Below, piece after piece: positions 55,041-64,000 of a DNA stretch of 64,000 bases. Positions within the stretch are counted from its first letter, which is position 1. Every line of letters starts with the position of its first letter. Origin of the DNA: Pyrus communis (lineage: Eukaryota > Streptophyta > Magnoliopsida > Rosales > Rosaceae); NCBI RefSeq assembly GCF_963583255.1, contig NC_084803.1, forward strand, positions 29,672,428-29,736,427. The letters run 5' to 3'. The translations under genes were made by a program, and so were the position numbers. The notes beneath the pieces were generated by a model. It did not search any database and was not told the DNA's origin. It saw only the letters and a program-made list of their open reading frames with translations.

Positions 55041-57661
55041 TGATGCGAGATTTATACGCACACAAATTAAACCCTCTTTTTGACAATTGTAGTATAAGTA
55101 TAAGTAGGGATCGTTCTAGACCGGGGATTAGGAGGGATTGTTAACCACTTGGATTTGACTCAAAAACGTAAAATAACAATATGAAACACTATACTAGACT
55201 CAAAGAATGCAAAGCTAAACTTTAAAACACTAAGACAAACCAAAAGACTCAAAACAACACAAACACACTCAAATCTGCCTAAAAACCACTTTCTGGGCAG
55301 ATTTGAGCACAAACACAAATTTGGACGAAATTAAGTAATAACTTGACTCAAGAACGTAAAAACACAATATAAAACACTAAACTAACTCAAAGAATGTAAA
55401 ACTAAACACTTAAAACATTAAAACAAACCAAAAGACTCAAACATCACCCAAAACACTCAAAACTGCCTTAAAATCACTTTCTGGGCAGTTTTGAGCACTT
55501 TGGTGAATCTGGACGAAATTGGGAAATAAAATGAATCAAAACACTTAAAAGCACAAACTAAATTGATTTCTAACTAAATTGGACATTAAAGTAAAGGGGG
55601 ATTTAGATTTATACGAAAATTGAAATAACAAAACAAGTTAATAAACTAAACAGATTGTAAAACGAATTTGATGGAATGGAATGAATGGATGATAGAATGG
55701 CTAAGGGGTTCATCTCCATACATGTTATACTTGCATAATAAAATGATTTCCAATTGCATTTCAATAAACTATGATACTCAACACCCCAAGTTAACCGTGA
55801 TGCACTAATTAACCTTCAAATCTTCCTAACGTTATTGAATTGGATGATGCATGCGACAATTCAAAACATTCCCCACAAGTCCTCAACATGAATGCATAGA
55901 AGAGGTACAAGCAAGAATCATTACGCTCTATGAAAATTATAAGTGTTGACGAGGCATTCGTTACTATGGATTGCATGAAACTTATGCCAAGAATTCATTT
56001 AACGCGATTGTTTATAAGCAACCTCCACTACTTGTGAATATAAGTTCATAACGATTAGGTGAAACTCACTTATATTCTAGCGTCATATTCATGCATGAAA
56101 ATTAAGTGTGCACTCTCAATGAACATACATAAATAAGTTATCAATCAAACAGTTAAACGAATTGAATCCACAACTTATGAAACGCAATTAGAAGTATTCA
56201 AATCAAAATGCAAGCATAAACATATATTCGAATCACCCCCTAACCAAGGGGGGTTTAGTTCCTCATGGTACAAAACAAAGAGAATCAAAGAAACACCTAA
56301 ACATTCCAACAACTCAAACTTGAATTGTATGAACGTTTAAGCCCTCTTATCATCCATTCCTCATTCGTACAAAACAAAGAGCATTGAAATTAAACATTGA
56401 AATCAAAGAAACACCTAAACATTCCAACAACTCAAACTTGAATTGTATGAACGTTTAGGCACTCTTCTCTTCCTCTTCGTTGTGGCACAAGGTCTAAGGT
56501 GAGTTTGATGGTGTGAATGGTTTGGGGAGTGGTGGAGATATGGAAGAGGAGTGGTGGAAATGGAAGGATGGTGTTTGGATTGTAAGGGAGAGCACGGCAC
56601 AAGGGAGTTTGATGGTCTACATTTCTGCAATGGATGAGTTTATGGAAGAGTGTTTGGAATGGGTGAATTTCTGGCACAAAGGCCTTATTTCTGTGGTGAA
56701 TGGATGTGAATGAGAATGAATGCAATGGATGCTTATTTATAGGTGAAATGGGGGGAACATGACAGCTAGGTTATGATGATGAATGCATGTGCAAAGTTGG
56801 TTGAATGATTATGAGTGCATGTGGCTGAAATAGCATGTGGAATGGCTGGAAATGCAAGGAGAATGCATGTGCACGGTTTTGGGAGAGAATGGGAGTGCAA
56901 GTGGCTGAAATGTTAGAGGAACAAGTGCATGTGGCTGCATTGTGGTGCAATGATGGAGGAACAATCTGAAAATGCAAGGTGTGGCTGCATGGTTTAATTA
57001 ATGGGAGTGCATGTTTGAATGATTAAAGGGACATGTGGGTTGGCTTGTGCAGCTAGGTTATGATGAGTGGGAAGTGCATGTGGCTGATTTAATGGAGGAA
57101 CAAGTGCATGTGAATTAAAGCTAGAGTGATGATGATAAGTGATAAGTGATTGAGTGTATGATATGATAAGTGGTGAATGATAAGTGGTGAATGATATGTG
57201 ATAAGTGATATGTGATAAGTGATTGAGTGTATGATATGATAAGTGGTGAATGATAAGATAAGTGATGAGTGATAAGTGATAAGTGATAAGTGATATGATA
57301 TGTGATGATAAGTAATGATATGTGGGAGTGTGGCTGAAATAGCATGTGGAATGGCTGGAATGTTATGCACGGCTAAGGAAATTGGAAAGGTTTAAATGTC
57401 CTAAAACTAAAGGGAACAAGGTTCCAACACTTTGGTCTTCAATTAGGTCTTCAATTTCGTCCAACACTTTGGCTCCAAGCATAAGCTATCCATCCTTAGC
57501 CCAAAAGTGCTCCAAAAGTCTCCAAAATGCATCTTTTTGCTCCTTTAGCCCTTTGGACCTACAAACACACGAAAATAGCTTAAAGTACTAAAATAACTAA
57601 AGAAACATAACGTAAATGCACGAGAACAAGCCATTTAAGTCGCATGAATATGCTCCTATCA
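55041..57661 (-). mobile_element. B: inverted LTR of a different element
   Basis: 2621 bp reading right to left, from TGATAGGAGC (57661) to CTCGCATCA (55041). It resembles S3 (two U5 stem-loops), not A. Minus-strand TATA box at 56734-56741. The GATAAGT-type array lies at 57120-57320. Confidence 0.92.
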
Positions 57662-57666
57662 GCAAG

Positions 57667-58167
57667 TGTAACATATATGGAGATGAACCCCTTAGCTATT
57701 CTATCATCCATTCATTCCATTTCATCAATTTCATATTTACAATCTGTTTTAATTAGAATCCGTGCATTTAGTTTAAATTCATCCAAAACTCAATCCCCCT
57801 TTACTTTATTGTCCAATTTAGTTAGAAAGTGTCTTAGTTTATGTTTCTAAGTGTTTTCATTCAATTTATTACACAAATTCGTCCAAATTCACCAAAGTGC
57901 TCAAAACTGCCCAGAAAGTGTTTTTAAGGCAGTTTTGAGTGTTTTGGGTGATGTTTGAGTCTTTTGGTTTGTTTTAGTGTTTTAAAGTTTAGTTTTGCAT
58001 TCTTTGAGTCTAGTATAGTGTTTTATATTGTGTTCTTACATTTTTGAGTCAAATCCAAGTGATTAACAATCCCTCCTAATCCCCGGTCCAGAACGATCCC
58101 TACTTATACATATACTACAATTTGACGAAAAGAGGGTTTAATTTGTGTGCGTGTAATTCTCGCATCA
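57667..58167 (+). mobile_element. C: 5' LTR, second part
   Basis: Continues the LTR after the second GCAAG to TTCTCGCATCA at 58167. Together with 41199-43175 about 2.48 kb. Confidence 0.9.
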
Positions 58168-58301
58168 AATTTTGGCACCGTTGCCGGGGATTGTTATTTT
58201 CGTTTTCTTATTAGTTTTAGTTTTCGTTTCTGTTATATATTTTAGTTTTAGTTTGTGATTTGTGTTTTGTTTATTGAATTCAAGTACTAGAGAAGCATAA
58301 C

Positions 58302-59168
58302 ATGGCACTTGATAATGCTTCTCTTTTGTCACAGCTCATGGAAAGGTCCCAAATGCAAAGCATTGATATATTTGATCTTCAATCAAGGAATAACGTGTTT
58401 TCCAATACTTACAATTCGGATTGGAGTGATCATTCAACTTCTATGTGGTGGGAACCTCAAAATGTTCAACAAGAAGGATATTGGCAACCACCTCATATTC
58501 AATATGCCCAACCAAACTCAAGTTCGTCAATAGATTATAATCAAAAGCTTAATGAATTAATTTGTTTGGTGCAGGGCTCACAAAATCAAGTCAAGGAGGG
58601 CCAAAATCAAGACAAAAGGTTGGACCACTTGGAAATGCAAATTGGGCAGATCGCGGAGTTCGTAGGACAGTTTCGAGACCAAGGCGAACTCCCTAGTTCA
58701 ACCATTGCAAATCCGAAGGGAGAATTTGAAACTGCCAAGGAAATCATGTTGAGAAGTGACAAAGAGGTTGGAACGGACCCTCAACCATCAAAATCAAATC
58801 ACAAGGAAGAGGAATACACCCAACCCACGGAAAGGGTGGAAACACCTTTACCGGAGGCACCTATTGCTCCTATGCCATCTAATTCAGGTATGGTTGTTCC
58901 AAATTTCATTATTTTTAACCCCGTTCCAACAAATATCCCTATTCCTTGCAGATTCATGACTTCCAAGGAAGAAGAAGGTGAAAAAGACATCTTGGAACCC
59001 CTTCCAAAGGTGCAAAATAGGGAATTTCATGAAGGCATCAAAGAGGACATATTTGCAACCACAATTCCCAAGGAAGTTGGATTTTATGACACGGGACAAG
59101 TCATAACTTTCGAAGGGGTGTTTATTCTTAAGTTCTTATCGGAACACAAAGGTAAGACGCCTCCCTGA
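58302..59168 (+). CDS. gag C-terminal half of C, open for 288 aa
   Basis: This is the least damaged gag of the pol-less elements. Residues 1-50 include the NTYNSDWSDHSTSMWW segment, which matches the region after the nucleocapsid part of Athila gag. Residues 104-127 hold the coiled-coil segment LDHLEMQIGQIAEFVGQF, followed by LPSSTIANPKG and MLRSDKEVG (equivalent to TLRSGKE of the family). Residues 210-235 are the basic/acidic CRFMTSKEEEGEKDIL segment. The capsid domain is absent. The frame stops after DTGQVITFEGVF...KGKTPP, at the candidate mini-intron; the RT-start relic (LEFKLLPDHFKYH) follows in another frame up to 59291. Confidence 0.6.
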   Translation: MALDNASLLSQLMERSQMQSIDIFDLQSRNNVFSNTYNSDWSDHSTSMWWEPQNVQQEGYWQPPHIQYAQPNSSSSIDYNQKLNELICLVQGSQNQVKEGQNQDKRLDHLEMQIGQIAEFVGQFRDQGELPSSTIANPKGEFETAKEIMLRSDKEVGTDPQPSKSNHKEEEYTQPTERVETPLPEAPIAPMPSNSGMVVPNFIIFNPVPTNIPIPCRFMTSKEEEGEKDILEPLPKVQNREFHEGIKEDIFATTIPKEVGFYDTGQVITFEGVFILKFLSEHKGKTPP

Positions 59169-59348
59169 ATTTCAATTTTCTTTTATACTAATATGTCGTT
59201 AATGATTCAGGCATCCACTCTAGAATTTAAACTATTACCGGATCATTTCAAGTATCACCGCCCATTCAAAGACCAATTCCATGCCGTTTGATTTGAATAA
59301 AAGAAAAAAAAAATAGAGATAAAAAGAAAAATAAAGCAGATGTAGCCT

Positions 59349-59986
59349 TCACAGAGGTTGTTTGCTTGAAGCCCCACTACGTGGCAATACTCTTGAAGCG
59401 GAAGGCGTAGGAGCAGAAGGCATCGGAACGGAAGGCATCGGAGCAGAAGACATAGGAGCGGAAGGCATCGGAGCGGGAGGCATCGGAGCTAGAGCATTCC
59501 AGGCCTCAATACTTGGCCAAACACTGGATGACCCAGGAAAAAGATGCCTCTGGAGATAAGCCGCAAGCCTTTGACGGTCACCTTGAATCCGACCTTCAGA
59601 TTCTTGCAGCTCATCAAGCTTCCTCTTCATGCCCGACGAATAGTTATTTGCAAGCACATGCAAACTTCTATTCTCGTACTTAAGCTGCTGGATCTCTTGC
59701 TTAAGACTTTCCACCTCTGCCATCAATGATTCCACCTGACGGGAGCGGGCAAGCAGGCGTTGGCCCATGTTGGACACAGAGCTCGCACACTGAACACTAA
59801 GAGCGAGGGACTCTTGAACGGCCAACTCATCGGACCGTCCTGACAGCAGCCTACTATCTTTTGGAGTGAGGAGGTTCCTAGCTACTATTGTAGCTGTTGT
59901 GGCGTCCTGCATCACGGAGTCTTCACCTGTAAGAGGACCGTTAGAAGATAAGAAAGAAGGGCGCCATACGTTACCTTGACGCGGCG
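59349..59986 (-). pseudogene. Antisense ORF of C, N-terminus removed by LTR D
   Basis: Carries the part from the RQGNVWRPSF segment to the end, with intact zipper and a tail of about eight PMPSA-type repeats. D inserted inside the first 30 codons. An A-rich tract lies to the left (59298-59336). Confidence 0.7.
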
Positions 59987-61267
59987 TGATAGGAGAATAT
60001 TTACGCACCTTAGTTTAGCTTGTTTTTGTGTATTTATAGTGTTTTTCCTTAGTAAAGTAGTCTTTTAAGCTAGTTCTATGTGTTTTCAGGTTTTAAGGGC
60101 AAAGTATGCAAAAGGATGCATTTTGGAGCCTTTTGGAGCAAATTAGAGCTTGGAATGGACATCATATGCTTGGAGCCAAGAGGATGGACGAAATTGAAGA
60201 CTTGAGGATGATGATTCCTACTTAAGCAAGGTTTCCTAGTTGAAGTAGGAAAGTCCCTAATGGAAGATGGTTTCCTAGTTGAATTAGGATTCCTAGTTAA
60301 AATGGGTTTCCTAGTTGAATTAGGATTCCTGGAAGAACAAAGTTGCCTACTCAAATAAGGTTTCCTACTTGATGAAGGAAAGTCAAAATCCAAATGGTCT
60401 CAAGTGAAGCAACAAAGAAGTTTTCCAAGTCCAAGAAGGAAAAGGAGTCCAAGATGAAGAAGGAATGATGAAGACAAGGTTTCCTAATCCTAATAGGCAA
60501 AGTTTCCAAGTGCAATGAGGAGTCCTTATCCATTTAGGGCACCTTATCCATTTAGGACACCTTATCCTAATCCTATAGGGATGCCATGCACTTTACCTTA
60601 TCTTGGAGGGTTTCTAGAAGCCTTAGATGCCCTATCCTATCTTTGCCGTGGGTTTTATCCAAATCCCCTTAGTTTTTAGGCTTTCTAGAAGCCCTAACAT
60701 TATCCCTACAAAGGTGCCGCACCCTTAGCTCTTTTTCCCTACAAATTTGGCCCTTAAAACATGATTCTAGGAACCTTATCTTATCTCCTACAAAAGTGGC
60801 GCCCCAAATCCTTCTAGAAAGCTGATTTCCCTTGCCTTGCAAGGCATTCTAGAAGCCTTATCACCTTATCTCCTTACCTGCCGCACCTAGGAAGCATTAT
60901 CCCTTTCTATTTCTGATTTCTAAGCCTATTTCCTTGTGGATTTGGGTTATTCAAGTCCATATCTGATTACCCTAGGGTTTTAAGTGCCTATATATACTCA
61001 TATTAACCCCTAGATCAGATAACCACCTCTCATACACATTCATTAATTCCAGAAATTCGTCCAACCCTCTCCACACCCTTGCCGCAGCCACCAAACACCT
61101 TTCTCCTTAGTTTTAAGCCTTGCCGCACCATCCCCTTCCCCTAAACACTACTACATCCCTCCATAACCATGCATCCATACACCTAAGGCCCTAAACCTGT
61201 CCCTAGACCCTTGCCGCACCAAGGAGGAGGAGAAGGAAGCTCGGGAGTTCATGCAATTCGAGTTCGC
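59987..61267 (+). mobile_element. D: LTR, first part, split by S5
   Basis: TGATAGGAGAATATTTACG start, a distinct LTR subfamily. It contains a 20-30-bp tandem array of TTTCCTAGTTGAATTAGGA type (60225-60370) and the TATA box TATATAT near 60990. It breaks at TTCGC (61263-61267) and resumes at 63564. Confidence 0.85.
60225..60370 (+). repeat. Tandem repeats in U3 of D
   Basis: Five to six degenerate units built on GGTTTCCTAGTTGAATTAGG. Not found in the other LTRs. Confidence 0.7.
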
Positions 61268-63558
61268 TGATGCGAGAATTATACGCACACAAATTAAACC
61301 CTCTTTTTGTCAATTGTAGTATAAGTATAAGTAGGGATCGTTCTTAACCGGGGATTAGGAGGGGTTGCAAATCACTTGGAAACTGACTCAAAAACGTAAA
61401 ATAAAGTTAAAAACGTTCACAAAGACTCAAAGGACTCAAAACAAGTTCAAAAGACTCAAAACTGCCTAAAAACACTAACTAGGCAGTTTCTGACCTTAAA
61501 CCCAATGTTGGACGAATTTAAGATTATGGTTTGATTCAAACGTAAAAACACAATATAAAACACTATACTAGACTCAAAGAATGCAAAACTAAACTTTAAA
61601 ACACTAAAACAAACCAAAAGACTCAAACATCACCCAAAACACTCAAAACAGCCTTAAAATCACTTTCTGGGCAGTTTTGAGCACTTTGGTGAATTTGGAC
61701 GAATTTTGGGAAATAAATTGAATCAAAACACTTTAAAACATAAACTAAACAAAGTCTAAACACTAAAGAACAAGAAAGTAAAGGGGGGTTTTAAATTGAC
61801 GAGAATTGAAATAACGAAACAAGTTAATAAACTAGACAGAATGTAAAGATGAATTTGATGGAATTGAATGGATGGGAACCTAGCTAAGGGGTTCATCTCC
61901 ATACATGTTATACTTGCATAATAAAATGATTTCCAATTGCATTTCAATAAACTATGATACTCAACACCCTAAGTTAACCGTGATGCACTAATTAACCTTC
62001 AAATCTTCCTAACGTTATTGAATTGGATGATGCATGCGACAATTCAAAACATTCCCCACAAGTCCTCAACATGAATGCATAGAAGAGGTACAAGCAAGAA
62101 TCATTACGCTCTATGAAAATTATAAGTGTTGACGAGGCATTCGTTACTATGATTGCATGAAACTTATGCCAAGAATTTGTTTAACGCGATTGTTTATAAG
62201 CAACCTCCACTACTTGCGAATATAAGTTCGTAACTATTAGGTGAAACTCACTTATATTCTAGCGTCATATTCATGCATGAAAATTAAGCGCGCATTCTCA
62301 ATAAACATACATAAATAAGTTATCAATCAAACGGTTAAACAAATTGAATCCACAACTTATGAAACGCAATTAGAAGTAATCAAATCAAAATGCAAGCATA
62401 AACATATATTTCGAATCCCCCCCCTAGCCAAGGGGGGTTTAGTTGAATTTAAACATTGGAATCAAAGAAACACCTAAACATTCCAACAACTCAAACTTGA
62501 ATTGTATGAACGTTTAGGCCCTCTTCTCTTCCATTCCTCATTCGTACAAAACAAAGAGTATTGAAATTAAACATTGAAATCAAAGAAACACCTAAACATT
62601 CCAACAACTCAAACTTGAATTGTATGAACGTTTAGGCCCTCTTATCTTCCTCTTCGTTGTAGCACAAGGTCTAAGGATAGTTTGATGGTGTGAATGGTTT
62701 GGGGAGTGGTTGGAGTGGCTGCAATGGAGGAGAAAAGTGTTTTGGTGGCTGCTGCAAGGGTGTGGAGAGGTTTTGACGAATTTCTGGAATATGGAAGAGT
62801 GAATGGAAGAATGTATGAGAATTTCTGAATATGGGAATGAGTTTTGTGGCTGCAATGGGTGCTTATTTATAGGTGGAGAAAGGGGTGAATGTGCATGTGG
62901 CTGATTTGTGGTGCAATGATGAAAGGAAATGTGCATGTGGCTGATTTGTGGTGCAATGATGAAAGGAAAAGTGCATGTGGCTGATTTGTGATGCAATGAT
63001 GAAAGGCAAAATGCATGTGGCTGATTTGTGGTGAGTGGGAATGCAATCTGAAATGGGAGAGCATGTGGATTAAAGGGGGAATGCATGTGGCTGCAATGGA
63101 TGAATGATTATCAATGCATGTGCAATGTTTTGGGAGAAAATGGGAGTGCATGTCAATGATGGTGTTTGGTGCTGAAAATGAATGTGTTTGCATGTGAATT
63201 AAAGCTAGGGTGAATGATGATGAATGCATGTGGATTAAAGAGTGAATGGTGGCTGCAAAGTGAATGAATAATGAAATGGGAAAGCATGTGCAAGGTTTTG
63301 GTGTGAATGATTGAATGTGCATGTGGCTGCAATGGATTAGGAATCCTTCAATTTCGTCCATCCTCTTGGCTCCAAGCATATGATATCCATTCCAATCTCT
63401 AATTTGCTCCAAAAGGCTCCAAAAGGCATCCTTTTGCATACTTTGCCCTTAGAACCTGAAAACACACAAAAGAAGCATAAAGGACTAAAATAACTAAAGA
63501 AACATAACGTAAATGCACGAGAACAAGCCATTTAAGTCGCATGAATATGCTCCTATCA
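61268..63558 (-). mobile_element. S5: solo LTR in minus orientation, 2291 bp, target duplication TTCGC
   Basis: On the plus strand TGATGCGAGAATTATACGC to GCTCCTATCA, with TTCGC at 61263-61267 and 63559-63563. Minus-strand TATA box TATAAATA near 62864-62871. U3 has a tandem unit of about 50 bp around GTGCATGTGGCTGATTTGTG (62880-63040). Confidence 0.95.
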
Positions 63559-63563
63559 TTCGC

Positions 63564-64000
63564 GTCGCTGGAATTTCTAGGTGTTTCTTTTCCTTTGAAT
63601 TCAATGTTTAATTTCAATTCTCTTTGTTTTGTGCGTATGAGGAACTAAACCCCCCCTTGGCTAGGGGGGGATTCGAAACCATGAACATACTTGCTATATG
63701 AATTGATTACTTCTAATTGCGTTTCATAAGTTGTGAATTCAATTTACTTATCTATGTGAATTACATTGATTTGTGTGTGTTGGTGAGAGTGCACGCTTAA
63801 TTATCATGCATAAATTGGATGCTAGGATATAAGGAAATTTCACCTAATCGTTATGGAATTATATTCACAAGTAGTAAAGGTTGATGATCTCAATCGCGTT
63901 AAGTAAATTCTTGGCATAAGTTTCATGCAATCATAGTAACAAGTGCTTCGTCAATGCTTATGGTTTTCATAGAACTTAATGATTCTTGCTTGTATCTCTA
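63564..64000 (+). mobile_element. D: LTR, second part, running off the window
   Basis: Continues the R/U5 part of D after the second TTCGC copy. The LTR end and the status of D (solo or full length) are outside the window. Confidence 0.8.

Larger units (their letters stand above)
43176..57661. mobile_element. X: composite insertion of plus element A and an inverted LTR (B), target duplication GCAAG
   Basis: The left end is a plus LTR start (TGATAGGAGC) and the right end is a minus LTR start (GCTCCTATCA), with GCAAG at 43171-43175 and 57662-57666. Inside are the complete element A (43176-55025), a 15-base palindrome (55026-55040) and the inverted LTR (55041-57661). A normal insertion has both LTRs in the same direction, so this is an aberrant unit that appears to have integrated as one molecule. 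Confidence 0.85.
58168..59986 (+). mobile_element. Interior of C, cut by LTR D
   Basis: PBS at 58173-58190 with one change (TGGCACC for TGGCGCC), gag half, gag/RT junction, A-rich tract, truncated aORF. It has no pol. It ends at CGGCG (59982-59986), the expected target copy for D. Confidence 0.88.

Overview
The window is plant nuclear DNA, almost certainly eudicot heterochromatin. It consists entirely, as far as I can see, of nested LTR retrotransposons of the Athila lineage of Ty3/gypsy. The lineage call rests on the integrase core (HHCC zinc site, D-D-35-E, GPF module), on the repeated primer-binding site TGGCGCCGTTGCCGGGGA placed 5 bases after each 5' LTR, and on gag relics with the coiled-coil segment (IGQIAEF) of Athila gag. 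I found no host gene, tRNA, rRNA or CRISPR. The species cannot be named from the sequence; a woody eudicot such as a member of the Rosaceae is a low-confidence guess.

Layout. All LTRs belong to one superfamily: they start TGATAGGAGC (or TGATAGAAGC / TGATAGGAGA) and end in CATCA. E1 (1-6694) is the 3' part of an Athila element with integrase. It sits in an older LTR (6695-7475), which interrupts a second Athila element, H. H can be followed as 7476-7654, 9789-12159, 22006-22910 and 25575-25927, broken by solo LTR S1 (7655-9788), complete element N1 (12160-22005, itself carrying solo LTR S2 at 14663-16709), solo LTR S3 (22911-25574) and element P (from 25928). The 5' LTR of P contains complete element N2 (28456-37230); its interior (37789-39896) is cut by LTR Q (from 39897). 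Q is cut by element C (from 41199). The 5' LTR of C contains composite insertion X (43176-57661, with solo LTR S4 at 49435-51621), and the interior of C (58168-59986) is cut by LTR D (from 59987), which holds solo LTR S5 (61268-63558). Eight insertions have both copies of a perfect 5-bp target-site duplication in the window: GTATG, CCTAG, CTCAA, AGTGT, CTTGG, TATAT, GCAAG and TTCGC. Nesting reaches six levels near position 50000.

How the parts work together. Only E1 and H retain pol sequence. N1, N2, P, A (the plus element in X) and C have no pol beyond a short gag/RT junction and must have moved with enzymes supplied in trans. The LTR pairs of N1 and N2 differ at only about 5-6 sites by eye, so this was recent. 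Between pol and the 3' LTR, where many Athila relatives carry an env-like gene, six elements carry a roughly 2-kb module. It holds an antisense gene (213-241 aa, leucine-zipper coiled coil, Pro/Ala/Ser/Met-rich tail), a promoter-like spacer with G-boxes and a TATA box, and a small sense ORF. N1 lacks the module and shows what looks like the empty site.

Most notable signals: (1) the antisense-gene module with its empty site; (2) composite X, two different LTR elements joined in inverted orientation through a palindrome within one pair of target-site duplications; (3) three RNA stem-loops supported by compensatory changes, one of them duplicated in front of both the true polypurine tract and an internal look-alike.
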